This document shows, in pieces, positions 19,383 through 29,984 of a DNA stretch of 64,000 nt; position 1 is the stretch's first letter; the number at the start of each line of letters is the position of its first letter. A program made the translations under genes and the position numbers. Below the pieces are notes generated by a model. It did no database searches. It was not told the DNA's origin and worked only from the letters and a program-made list of their open reading frames with translations. The DNA comes from Dactylonectria macrodidyma. Lineage: Eukaryota > Ascomycota > Sordariomycetes > Hypocreales > Nectriaceae. The stretch lies in contig JAGMUV010000056.1 of assembly GCA_020744425.1 (NCBI GenBank), positions 1-64,000 of the forward strand, given 5' to 3'.

Positions 19383-21049
19383 TTATGCGGCGCCATGTAG
19401 CGTTGAAAAGACCTCATAAGTAGCCTGTAAAGGCGCGATCACCGTGTGATGAAACTGTTGGCGGAACCTGGGCAGGCTGAAGTCAATCTGCGACGTGTGC
19501 CCCAGAAATTCGCAATTGACGCACCGCTGCGCGGCGTTGCCGTACAAGCAACCCGCTTCACGGTACACCTTGTCGAGCTTTCTCCTCAGGGCCAGGTAGT
19601 CACCCTCCAGGATTGCGTCGAACGAGCTCTCGTGAAAGGCCTCATTGACAGCGAGCTCGATCAGCAGGATGCCCAGAGCGAAGATAATTTTGTTGGGGAT
19701 CGATCGTCTCAGTATATCCTCGGGCACCCGGGACAGTGAAGCGGGTGGTGACCCTGCGAAGTGGCAAGAGAGGTAAGGATTCTCTGAGACGCTCCTGTGG
19801 CCAGACAGATTCTGCTCCAAGAAGACCTTAACTTGGTCCTTGTCCCACCCATCGCAGAGCCAAGGACTATCGCTTAGGTACAGGACCGCCTGGGCGAGAG
19901 AAGCGGCCATGGCGTATCGCTGCTTGGCAGAGAGTGGTAGGAAAGACGGCGGTTCCTGCTCCACCTCCCCCACGAGTATCGTTTTAAGCGGAATGGCATC
20001 CACTATCTCGGGACTATCACTTGGGACGTGGCTCAAGGAGAAAAATCTTTCCCCGTCGATTAGAGTTGGGTCTTTGAGGGAGCCAAATGACTTCACCGCT
20101 GTTGTAGGTCTCTGAAACTCGGCACAGAGGTCCGTGATTGATGGATTACTGAGAACTAGTGCTGGCGACGGTGACTCTTCCTCAACAGTGACTGAAAGCG
20201 AGATTAACTTGGTGCTTTTGGCTGGCCTTAAAACTGATACTCACCTTTTGGCAGAAGAGTGACTGATTTCCGGGGCTTGCTGAATATACGCTGCAAGTTA
20301 AATCGTGCGGACGGAGAGGGTGACCGGGTTGATCGGGGAGGTGGAGGTGTGAAGAGCAACGAGGTCAGAGATCCATTCGAGCTCGCCTTGGGCGCCCGGC
20401 CAGCCGCATAGAACCTTCTCCAGGGTGTAGCCGGAGTCGAGTCTGGTCCGTGGAGAAGGCAGACGGCGAACGGCCGAGCTGGACTGCCGTCCCTGCCAAA
20501 CCAATCCAGCTCGATAGTGGCCTGGTGGGAGGCCTCGGTGTCACAGTTCATCCCGGACTGTACGGCTCGATGGAGTGACTGCAGACTCTCGCGAATCGAG
20601 ACACAGCTATTACGGTTGTATCGCAGCTTCACCTTGTCCACCACGAAGCTGTTATCGTCAGCGGGTACTTCGGCCTTCTCCACCAGATTCTTGAAGTCAT
20701 CGTTCCAGTTCCGAAGATCCTGAAGGATCTTGGCGCGCTTCCTAGTGCTGAAGCTCCCATGATGCCCTCTCGGGAGGCTCATCTGTCCAATTTGGCTGGA
20801 ACAAAGTCAGCTTGCAAATTGCTCAAAAGACGGCCGGGAATCCAGGTGAGCTTCTCAGCCCCAGACCGACACTCGTACCTTTCGATTGATGTCGATCAGC
20901 AGATTCTCCATGAGGCTCGCCATCATCTCATCCATCTGTTGGATGATATACATGAGACAGTCAAGTCTACTCTCGATCTTCACCATTGTGGCATTTGCCT
21001 CTAAATCGCTCGCATGTCCCCCTAGACGCGAATGAGGATGCATTGTCAC
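19383..21049 (-). pseudogene. DUF7580 domain gene, 5' truncated and with one frameshift
   Basis: The second half reads well: FLPLSAKQRYAMAASLAQAV, PWLCDGWDKDQVKVFLE, NPYLSCHF, IFALGILLIELA and a plausible natural end. An intron (gtgagt...ttcag) of about 53 nt near 20251-20199 joins LLPK to VTVEEESPS in frame. A first intron ends before PNWTDEPPERASW. At 20756-20758 one extra C (plus strand) throws PPERASW out of frame with FSTRKRAKILQDL; dropping one base would restore the match. The usual N-terminal helical region (about 100 residues) is missing. DUF7580 proteins are common in Aspergillus and often sit near STAND or HET genes; their function is unknown. Confidence 0.65.
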
Positions 21050-21715
21050 CTGAAACTTTTTGACCGTTTGTACGCCACAACTGAGTGTTCTAAAGTTTGG
21101 GGTAGTCCTTTCTCAATTCGTTTTGCATAGAGTCGCCAAGCCTGTTTGGCGCACGATAAAAGAAGTCTACCCGTTGGCATTGTGGGGCAGGCCGCCTACC
21201 AACCTCGTCCCGAGGTTGGTCCGGAAAACCTGTCAGCTCGGAAAATGTGTGTCAACCTGTTTATAACTGGGAGGGCAAAGGACACTTGTTTTGGGTCATT
21301 TCTAGACCCATCACAGTAACCATCATCCTGGCGTCTCTGGAGTGGACGGTGTTTTGTAAGAGGCGTGGATAATGATATGCTTCAAATTAGGTCCTTGCTT
21401 CCTTCAGATCATGGGCTCCAGGAAGATTGATGTCTCACAAATATTCTAAATACCTTGAAAGGCCCGTAACTAACCTACACATTCAAGAAGAACGGAATCC
21501 CAACATTACACGAGGCAGTATTCAAGCTGACCACCACTGGCGTACCCTAGAGCACAGTGAGCGGAGGCTTGGTGGAAATACCACGTGTGGGTTGATGGGA
21601 AGCCAGATATGACTGTGTACACAATATTATATTAACTATGTTACGAGGTGAAAGAGACCCAATCCCTAGCTATATGTTCAAATGATGTACAATCTTTTCC
21701 CTTCGAAGGTGCAAC
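21050..21715. other. Intergenic, nothing recognised
   Basis: No gene, RNA or repeat structure is evident. Confidence 0.4.
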
Positions 21716-23640
21716 TCAAAAGGTAATAGGCGCGCTAAGAGAGAGCGTAACAGGTGAGCCGTTGAGGGTGACCCATTGGATTGGAGGCTCGCTGCCGACC
21801 TGGTCCGCAGTGACAGAGCCGCTGGAGGCAGAAACGGAGCCCGAGGGAATGGTGACGGGAATAGGAACGCCGCACTGGTTGCTATTAGCAGTGACAGTGA
21901 CCGACTTGATTGACATGCCGTCATCAGAGAAGGCGTATGAGAGCTTTGGGTGACAGTCGTCGACGGCCTTTCTATTGAGGAAATACTGAGCGGTGTCATC
22001 ATGCTTCAGTGACGTGATGGGCCAGTTGGTCAGGCGAGTCATCTCCTGGGCAATAGTCTCAGTCCATGATGTGACGAGGGACAATTTACCGGTCTGATCT
22101 CCGACGGTGATGGTTGTCATGTCGATCTGGCGCATGTTCGCCTGATGGAACATGTAAGGGTCGGACATCAGCGAAAGTAGGTAGCGTGTGTTATCCTTCT
22201 TGGCCTGAGCCAAGAGGTCACTGAACGTGCCTTGACCTCCAGACGTCTGAATCCATTCCATTGTAGTACACTCGGCTGTGTCGCAGTTGTAGTAGATGGT
22301 GGTGGCATACCGGGGCACGATGACGAGGCCATCATAGCCATTTGCAGCAACAGTGCTAATCAATGGCCAGAACTTGCTGCCGGGGTTGCGCAAGGGGCTG
22401 CGGGTGTCGTCGCCGACGACGTAGTAGATACCGTTATCTACCCAAGCCTTGATAACATCGGCGTTGTGCAAACCCGTGATAGCAGGGGGAATGAGGCCAT
22501 GTGCAGAGAATCGAGTGGCCTTATCGATACCCATCTGGGCCATCCAAGCCTGGTTGAATTGGATCTCACGAGCGGCGTCACGGTATGTGGCATTGTTCAG
22601 CTCTTCGTGGGTGAAGGTGTGGGAAAGATGAGCAAACTGATTGAGGTTGGTGGTCTTTAAGAACCACGAGGCCAACGTATCCCGCTTGGCACAGGCCTGT
22701 GACCAGCCATACTTGACGAACTCGGAAGGCCAGAGATCTGTTCCAGTTCCAGGAGGCTTGACCCACTCAAGCGGAGTGTCGGGAGGAGACTCATAATCGA
22801 CTGCGTAGTTGGGTTTACACACACCCTGAGAGGCCGCCTCGTTGTCGGTGACAGAGATGATATCACCATTACCATTATGGGCAAGCTCCAGTCTGAAGTC
22901 GGATCCAGCAGGCAGTCGGGAGTTGAGGCTAACCTGCCACTTGACATGGGCGTCAAGATCGCCAGTCCGGAGCTTGAACTCCTGACCAGCAGGATAGTAA
23001 AGCCCAGTGGATAGTTGGACATCATCAATCTGGCAACTTAGGTGAATCTTTCTCTTGCCAAGGAAGAGACCCCGAGTCATCCAGTGGATGTGAGTATGCT
23101 GGAGGAACGCCGAAGTCTGCGACCAGTCAGGAGCCCAGCTGAGGAACCAGACAAACTGCTCACGACCTTGGAAGTTATTGATTACAGCCGCAACACTCTT
23201 GTTGGAGAAGCCGGTGGAGGTACCAAACTCAGCAATCTGACGAGTAGTGTTTGAGTCGGTGATTGTGGCGGGGACGTGGTAAAGGCCAATGGTGGACAAC
23301 CCAGCGTTCCTGAACGTGGTTAGTGGAAGAAGTCCTCCCGTAGAGAGTATGAGGATCGGCAACTTACTTCTTGACGTTGGCAGTAGCGAAGCTGCTGGTG
23401 TCTGTGATGCTGACAAGTTGCTCCACGCCGCTGCCGCAGCATCCGCCAGAGATGGCACTGGCACCTACGGTTGTTAGTTATCGATTAGATTGTTTGACGC
23501 CATGATCGTCACTTACCAAAGGAGGGACCGGGGTACTCATTGATACGAACCATGCGGACGTTGAAATCCGCCTGGTAAGCATAGAGAGCAGTCCACTGAG
23601 CATCAGTAAGAGCGCTGTGCCAGCTACCAGCGTAATCGTA
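21716..23640 (-). pseudogene. Agd3-like extracellular polysaccharide deacetylase, 5' truncated
   Basis: Three exons read in frame: 23640-23517, 23464-23368 and 23309-21716, with introns of 52 and 58 nt. The translation contains WHSALTDAQWTALYAYQ, MVRINEYPG, WFLSWAPDWS and the metal-site-like HTFTHEELNN, ending in a Ser/Thr-rich beta domain. This matches the Agd3 type of deacetylase (CE18) that partially deacetylates galactosaminogalactan in Aspergillus biofilm matrix. About 600 codons remain of a family length near 800. The signal peptide and first domain are absent; the sequence breaks at about 23641 against a HET fragment on the other strand. No internal stop is seen in the retained part. 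The match rests on remembered family features. Confidence 0.65.
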
Positions 23641-23653
23641 AGAGACCGAGCCA

Positions 23654-24028
23654 ATGGAAGCATTTCAGATTTTCCCATACCTCAGCTTAGTTGGGATCGA
23701 ACGCCATCCCACCGGAAAACCAGATACAGAGAAGATAGAAGATATGCTCGCGACCAACATTACTCAGCGCCCGAAACAAGGGTCCATTATCGAAAGTCAG
23801 AAGGACTATATGTTCTTCTTTCATGACAGAGATTCCGTCCTCTGGCAGACCTTCGGACGACATCCTGAGCTTGATGACGACGCTATTTTCAGATTTCATG
23901 ATCAAATGGCTTGGGATGCTATCGACCGACTATTTTTCGACTCTTACTTTCAGCGGTCTTGGATCATCCAGGAAGTTGCTGTTGCCGAGATGGTTTACGT
24001 TGTGAGGCTAGGAACCTACCTGCTTTGA
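23654..24028 (+). pseudogene. HET (heterokaryon incompatibility) gene fragment
   Basis: The frame contains YLSLVGIERHPTG, then RDSVLWQTFGRHPE and AIDRLFFDSYFQRSWIIQEV, the last being a strong HET-family signature. The N-terminal HET core is missing and the frame stops soon after VAVAEMVYV, where the family continues. It is a central fragment, head to head with the truncated Agd3-like gene. Confidence 0.65.
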
Positions 24029-24652
24029 TTGGCCCTTCAACACGTCATTGTTTTGACGGTAGAATTCGGCTGTTGCTATGACTTGGTAACTCAACTTCAA
24101 GGTCAGATAGGTAATACAGACCACCGCGGTAGGAATGGGCCGTGCTCCGCGTTTTGTTGCACATCAGGCTTACCCGGTGTGGCTGCAGCTGCCTGGCAGG
24201 CAGCTGCTACTGCCTAAACTGGTAAAGTTTCCATTTGTGTGTAAGAACTGCACGGAACCATGCAGCTCTTCACAGAGTTTTTTTGCTCCTCAGGATAATT
24301 CTCATCAATTGACTGATGCCATCTCTGATCCCTGTGGAGCCAATTGTCTGACACGTTTCCTGTAAACATTACCGATCCGGGGACGGGGTGCGTTCAGGTC
24401 GCCAAGGCAGTATCTTAGATTGAATAATGCAAATAGCGTTAACTTATGGATACTTCCGAAGGTGGGATGATTTTATACTAAATATATTTATTGATAATAT
24501 AGTAGAGCATGGGTGATGGATGCAATAGTCTTGAATTGCTCCTGGAACTGAAGATAGTTCGCCTTGAAGGGTTGGAAGAAGAAAATGGAACACAATCGAT
24601 TCGGTGTAAATTAGGTCCATAATTGGTTCATCCAACCAAACTCAACGTCTTC
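24029..24652. other. Intergenic, nothing recognised
   Basis: No continuing HET sequence and no other feature; AT-rich near 24480. Confidence 0.4.
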
Positions 24653-25330
24653 TCACCGCCTAACCCCGCACCTTTTGTTATTAGGCAGATGTACATCTGT
24701 ATGCCTTGTCAAGTCCTCAACTTGGGCTGCGCTGCCGCCACACGCATGCTCGGAGCCTGATCGAAATACTGGCGAATTATTAGAGCATGTGGCTCCCGCA
24801 GCATCAATGTCCTCTAACAAGACGACACATCTATCTGGAAGCCCAGCAAATAGGCCCTTCAGCATTTGATCATCCGTGCTGGGGACGCTGACGACGTAGA
24901 TATCCATATCCAATTCACCGGCAATTGACAAGCTGACGCTGGTCTTTCCGGTTCCAGGAGGGCCATATAAGAGATATCCTCGTTTGTAGGGGATCGAATG
25001 TTCAGAATACCGGCGTCTGGTTTGAGGGTCGAGGAAATCTCTAAGGTCTCTCATGAGAGGCTCCTTTTGCTTTTCGTCGAGAATAACTGTCGAAAGAGGC
25101 CGAACAGTCACTGCTTTCTCTTTCCTCCAGTGATCATCCGGTGCCCGTGGATGGTCGTCTTGTTCTTTGATTTGTTGAGATATTCAAGTCGACAGTCCTC
25201 CAGGAGACCTTTTAGGATCCTTGAAGATCGCCCTACGCAGGTGACGGAGATCTGCTCCTCTTGATGGAAGCCAACATCCACCAAAGAGGGCGGCCGGGGA
25301 GCTGGCGAAGGCCGGGACCAGTATGAGGGA
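24653..25330 (-). pseudogene. BCS1-like AAA ATPase fragment
   Basis: The translation shows the BCS1 family middle: SRILKGLLEDCRLEYLNKSK, then after a 1-base frameshift near 25141 DDHWRKEKA, PLSTVILDEKQKEPL, FLDPQTRRRY and the Walker A YLLYGPPGTGKTSVSLSIAG. Walker B-like CVVLLEDIDAAGAT follows at about 24800. After that the sequence leaves the family and stops, so the C-terminal half of the AAA domain is lost. BCS1 proteins act in the mitochondrial inner membrane, but fungi carry many diverged paralogues. This copy cannot be functional. Confidence 0.72.
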
Positions 25331-25395
25331 TTATATGTAGGGGGTATGGGGTGTTGAAGATCTGGGGATGTTTTGAGTAGTGTCGCTCGTTCTTG

Positions 25396-25470
25396 GTGTT
25401 GTAGTAGTAGTAGATTTATTACGCCCGGGAGAACGGATCTCATAGGGCCATGGTACACGCTATGCCAACG
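25396..25470 (-). repeat. LINE 3' end with microsatellite tail
   Basis: Read on the minus strand, GGCCCTATGAGATCCG, CCCGGGCG and AATAAAT are followed by CTACTACTACTAC. A close relative, with a different tail (CATTCATTCATTC), lies at about 35310-35390. A shared 3' segment followed by a variable short repeat is typical of 5'-truncated non-LTR retrotransposons. Confidence 0.45.
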
Positions 25471-25832
25471 GGTATTTACATTTCTGCCACTTCAATCCTG
25501 ACCACAAAGTATTGCCCCACTTTCTCTCCCTGAATCGATTTCTTTTGGCCTCGCTTGACTCCGTCTGACAGGACTGCTTGAAGGTCGATTTCTCCAAGTG
25601 CTATCCTCAGCAGCTGAAGCGTGGTTTGTCAAATGAGGCTGTGTTGAGTTAGGATTTCCCTGTTCTAGTTGCTAATGTGTTCAATTCTCCTCCTTTTGTT
25701 ATGTGGCTGTAGATTTCAAGTTTTTGACCAAAACACCGTGGTGACTCAGGTCTCACATGTTCATCGTGTCCTCTTGAAATATGTCTCGCTGAGAGAGAAG
25801 AATCTTCCTATATATTAAGACTGTGAAATAAA

Positions 25833-26830
25833 CTATTCTAGGGTCAATCGAGCAAGACACCTATCGAGAAATCGTACTAAATTTCGTGCACGAATCGTCT
25901 TGCTTGACTCGGGAGCTGGCACCATCGCCTTGGGAGATCCTTCAATAGGCTCATCATCCCAAAGAAATGCTTCCATGCAAATATCTTCATTCAGGTATTG
26001 CACGTTAATTGTGTCTTCTGCCTGAAATGGGTCATGCTGATCAATCTCTGCCCCTGAATTCGAAGCGCCGGAGGGATCTACAGGCATCTCCTTCTCCAGG
26101 CTACAAATGCCATTATCTGCATAATCGCCATTGGTCTCATCCAATAGGAATAACGCCTCCTCTTTTCTCATATTGGGTGGATTAGACTCGTCGATGGTGT
26201 CTGGCGCTGATCCATTTCGCGTATCGGTTGGGTTAGATTCGTCGATAGTACCGAGCGCTGATCCGAGTTGATGACTTTCCGTAGGAGAACTGCCTGTAGG
26301 TGATGTTTGGCCAACCTCTGCTGTGTCCTCTCTGACGGTGATGTGATTTGAATTTGGCAGCTCTGGCTGCTGTCGGCGTGCATTTCGCGTTGAACGTCTC
26401 TGTCGTCTTGGATATGCTTGGGGCTCACGTAGATAGTTTTGGAACTAGTAGTTCGTCAGTAGTTGCATGTTTAACGTGTGTGATAACGCATACCAGAAGA
26501 TTAAAATCCGGAATTGTTTCACCATCAGGGATATGGCCTCCGACGCTGAAATCACCGGCTATAGGGTCAAAAAAGAACAATGCAGTGAGTATCTTGGCCT
26601 TTTGCCCCAATTCTTTAACCTTCCTTAATCCACTCTGGCCACTCTTTCTGACCTTCGTTTTCTCTTTCTGTGTATGTTGGCGCATATCTCCCGGAATACC
26701 CAAGCTAAGAGCTTGTTGAAAATGGACCGGGAGCATCAAAATACCGTCGCCTAGTAACTTTATCACCACATTATGGCTGAGCTTCCTGAAACCCCAACAT
26801 CCATTTTTGACCTTTGATAAAACTGGACAT
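25833..26830 (-). CDS. Gene of unknown function inside the minisatellite repeat
   Basis: Exon 1 (about 26830-26494) reads NGCWGFRKLSHNVVIKLLGD, LMLPVHFQQALSLG, TALFFFDPIAGDFSVGG and GETIPDFNLL. A 49-nt intron 26493-26445 (gtatgc...actactgac...ctag) joins phase 0 to exon 2, which stays open to 25833. Exon 2 has an Arg-rich segment (YPRRQRRSTRNARRQQ), repeated IDESNP units, acidic stretches and a basic end (RNLVRFLDRCLARLTLE). The intron joins two frames that otherwise clash, good evidence of a real gene. The start is unclear because the frame runs upstream into the minisatellite. I do not recognise the family. The Arg-rich region could bind nucleic acid. Confidence 0.5.
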
Positions 26831-27347
26831 TTGACAAAACTGGGATTTTGGTAAAGCTGGACGTTTGGCAAAACTGGACATTTGACCAAAACTGGATATT
26901 TGACCAAAACTGGACATTTGACCAAAACTGGACATTTGACTACAACAGGGATGTTTGACTACAACAGGGATGTTTGACTACAACAGGGATGTTTGACTAA
27001 AACTTGGATGTTTGACTAAAACTTGGATGTTTGACTAAAACTTGGATGTTTGACTAAAACAGGGATGTTTGACTAAAACAGGGATGTTTGACTAAAACAG
27101 GGATGTTTGACTAAAACTGGATATTTGACTAAAACTGGATATTTGACTAAAACTGGATATTTGACTAAAACTGGATATTTGACTAAAACTGGATATTTGA
27201 CTAAAACTGGATATTTGACTAAAACTGGATATTTGACTAAAACTGGATATTTGACTAAAACTGGATATTTGACTAAAACTGGATATTTGACTAAAACTGG
27301 ATATTTGACTAAAACTGGATATTTGACTAAAACTGGAGCCTTCAACT
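26818..27347. repeat. Minisatellite of 18-19 bp units
   Basis: From 26936 the array has sub-blocks of three 19-bp units each (TTTGACTACAACAGGGATG; TTTGACTAAAACTTGGATG; TTTGACTAAAACAGGGATG), followed from about 27107 by about thirteen 18-bp units TTTGACTAAAACTGGATA. Units at 26818-26936 are more variable. Blocks of identical variants suggest local amplification. Because 18 is a multiple of 3, both strands give long repetitive frames (TKTGYL and VLVKYP); these are by-products, not genes. Confidence 0.9.
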
Positions 27348-27499
27348 CTCGAGCTTGATTATCGGACCCCCAGGCTTGAAAGCCGCAGCGCAAGCCCAGC
27401 CAGCCAGAGCCAACAGCGCAGCCGTGGCTCATCACTGCCTTTGCTCCAGTTAAGCAACTGGGACAAAGTCTGGCATACGACGAATTCCCGCCGACATGC

Positions 27500-27723
27500 A
27501 TTCACTACTCGATCGAATGGAAGTTACTTTTGAACAAAGGAGGAAGACTAACGAAGCTTATGTACAATCCAGAACTCGAGCAAGATCTTGTGCTGGCGCC
27601 CGGTGCGCTCTGGAACAGGTCTTTGAAGCAAAGGTCGAGGGCCGCCTCCAACGAGGCCCACGACCACGACGGAGCGCGGTAAAGGGAAGCCTGCAGAATA
27701 TCTCGAAAATGGAGGCACGACAC
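27500..27723 (-). pseudogene. HET-domain gene fragment (RAPSWSWAS end)
   Basis: The minus-strand frame contains LYRAPSWSWASLEAALDLCF, the conserved motif near the end of the HET domain. Nothing of the preceding domain is present upstream, so this is a short remnant. It overlaps the start of the hAT fragment on the other strand. Confidence 0.5.
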
Positions 27724-28092
27724 ACATCTACAAGCACCTCAAATCTCACACTACTCTCGATATATTAACGCCTAATGAAGAAAGGGCTGCTAAAACAAGG
27801 AATCACCTTGAGGAAGCCTTCTCACGGATGTCTCAGAACGCGAATCCCCTCAAACGCCGTCGACACGATGACGAAACGACAGATCTTGACGCTGATAAGT
27901 TTGAGCAACTGTATGTGGAGTGGATTGCAGACTGCGGGATTGCACTTCGTATGGCAACAAGAGAAACCTTTCGAGCGTAAGTTCTCTAACATACTTAAAT
28001 TAATGGTTCATATACTAATCTTATGCCCTTTTAACTTGCTCAAATTCCTCAATCCTGGAGTCCTCTCGATTTTACCTACATCACATCTCTAG
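27680..28092 (+). pseudogene. hAT transposase N-terminal fragment
   Basis: Read in one frame from about 27692: EYLENGGTTHIYKHLKSH, the end of a BED-type zinc finger, then ILTPNEERAAKTRNHLEEAF, the nuclear-signal-like LKRRRHDDE and FEQLYVEWIADCGIALRMA, ending at a possible donor near 27979. A shifted continuation reads FLNPGVLSILPTSH, which fits the next segment of hAT proteins. The catalytic RNase H-like domain and dimerisation region are absent. Confidence 0.5.
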
Positions 28093-28288
28093 GAACCCAA
28101 GCTAACACGTTGAAGACGAAAAAAAGGTATAAGATTTCGCCACGCTGCCCGGCTTCCTACACGTCAATATGCACAAAGCATAGACACATCCTCTATAATA
28201 GGCCAGCTTTACAAAGTTACTAAAGAAAGCAGCTCTGCCTTCAACCGGTTACGCCGATTGCTGAGACTCCTGCTTATGCCAAATTCAA

Positions 28289-28499
28289 AGACCCTGTCGG
28301 GTCTGCGTTCGGGAAAGAGACATGACAAGAATGCAATGGCTTCTGGACCTCGCCGTGGGATGATTGCATTGTGTTTGTTGAACCAGGCAAGGATGGTAAG
28401 TGTGTCACGTTCCTGGATCTTGTCGATGCTTGATGACCTCCTGGAATTCCTCTTGAGTCTCTGGAGGAGATCGCAAAGCAATCTGAAGGGAAATGGCAT
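28289..28499 (-). pseudogene. N-terminal fragment of an ATP-dependent DNA ligase-like gene
   Basis: The ATG at 28499 gives MPFPFRLLCDLLQRL, DKIQERDTLTILAWFNKHNA and IIPRRGPEAIAFLSCLFPER, which match the N-terminal domain of a fungal ATP-dependent DNA ligase family from memory. The match ends around PDRVF, and no adenylation domain follows. It is an orphan first exon. Confidence 0.5.
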
Positions 28500-28599
28500 G
28501 TTGAAAATATGGCAATGAGAGGAGTGAAGGGGCAAGCACCAGATCTCACGGCGTGTACGAATGTAGATGGTATTAGGGAGCTTTGTGGATATCTGGCTT

Positions 28600-29984
28600 T
28601 CATTTAGGAGTCGGTCAGCATACTTATATACCTGGTCCAGGCAGACTACTCGTTGATGATTCGCAGGACCCTCGCCGGGGAACCCAGCCTGTTTGTGCTA
28701 TTTATCCCGACCACTAATAGTAGGCACCACGAGGACTCATGACGCCGTGGAACGAGGGAGAACACAGAGGAAGGGATGTTGGGCAATGGATGACTCGGGC
28801 AACACCGGAATGAGGATAACCAACTCGGGAACTAAGGCCATCTAACCGGCATAAAGTCCTTTCGAATGCCTCATTGCTTCCTTCTGTATGTAAGGGGATG
28901 CATGAAGTCTGGCTCATACATCATGCAGAGGCGAGGCAGACTTCGGGAAAGCCGATGCAGGGACATTACCTTGGCCTGAGACTGCCTTGGCCAACATCTC
29001 CTGCCTGATTAGTGGCGTCAAGTTGTCAATGTTAAGCCCCTTCGAAGCCAGAACAGGCCTGATATGAGGCGGCGCCAGCTGTGGGTTGAGGCTAGGACGG
29101 ATCGAAAGCTCTGTTCATCAAGGCTAGCCATCCCCCAATCCCAAGCGCATATGGTTGTGCAATCCAAACTTACTGTGACGCGTGAGATTGAATAGCGGAG
29201 GGAGCTCACGCACTTGCCCGATGTTGTGTCGCGAGTCAGACAACTTGGTGATGGGGTCCCTCAGCTGAGCACTTTTGTGAGGATGCCTTGGCATGATTTG
29301 TCTAGCAAGACTGACCGGGCTGGGATTCTGCCTTACTTGACTCCCCGCGCTCTGATACTTCACCTTGGTCCCGTTCACGTGAGAGAAAGGGCTAATCGAT
29401 GGCCGGATTCTCCCCCCATGTGTGTTTAACCTGTTGTCTAGAGCTGGTATCACTCGTAGCAACGGCCATCGACGGACTGGGTTCTTATGCTTGGTTGAAT
29501 GAGATTGGGCCGGGTCCGGGCAAATTGTCTACCGATCCCAGACTTCCAGCAAAGCGTGAATAGGGATTAACAATAGCAAAGGAATAGAAGCACAGTGGTG
29601 AACAGTACACACGGGACGGCGGATTGCTAAAACATAAAATCCAAATATTAATAATAGCACTTACCCTAAACAATGACACCACTTCCCTGTTATTAACCTG
29701 TCCAATAAGGTGGCGAACATGGACTCAGATAATAAACTTTGTTACCCTGGCTAGTGGTCAGTCTCAATCAGCCGGTCCATCCAACCCTCCCTCTTCCAAG
29801 TCTCCAATCCTTCAAGTTACCAAGCCGCCGCCAATCCAGTCCCGCCCCGCACCCACTGCTGGAATGCATCCGTCCCTTAATGGGACTGTGTGTGGAGCTT
29901 CACTAGTCCATGACAAGTGGATCGGTGGATCGAAAAAATGCTAGATAACCGTCATTCAGTTACATGTATTTCCTGCTTTCCAAG
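28600..29984. other. Gene-poor stretch
   Basis: Short frames on both strands lack any recognisable motif. No repeat structure is visible before the tandem repeats at 29985. Confidence 0.4.

Larger units (their letters stand above)
25690..27348 (-). mobile_element. Unclassified repeat family, long copy, with minisatellite terminus
   Basis: On the minus strand this begins at AAGGCTCCAGTTTTAGTCAA (about 27348), continues through about 530 bp of 18-19 bp tandem units, a spliced gene of unknown function and a conserved 3' segment containing AACTTGAAATCTACAGCC (about 25713). The same start, minisatellite, post-minisatellite segment and 3' segment recur at 50838-51150, where the gene is deleted. 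No inverted repeats, LTRs or known transposase were found. I infer a mobile element from the two copies. Confidence 0.5.

Noticed and set aside
26818..27347. CRISPR-like array
   Set aside because: Units are directly adjacent with no unique spacers, and the organism is a fungus; it is a minisatellite.
27073..27501. Repetitive peptides (VLVKYP and TKTGYL repeats) as a possible repeat protein
   Set aside because: They arise because the 18-bp unit is a multiple of three; both strands are open and neither has a plausible start or domain.
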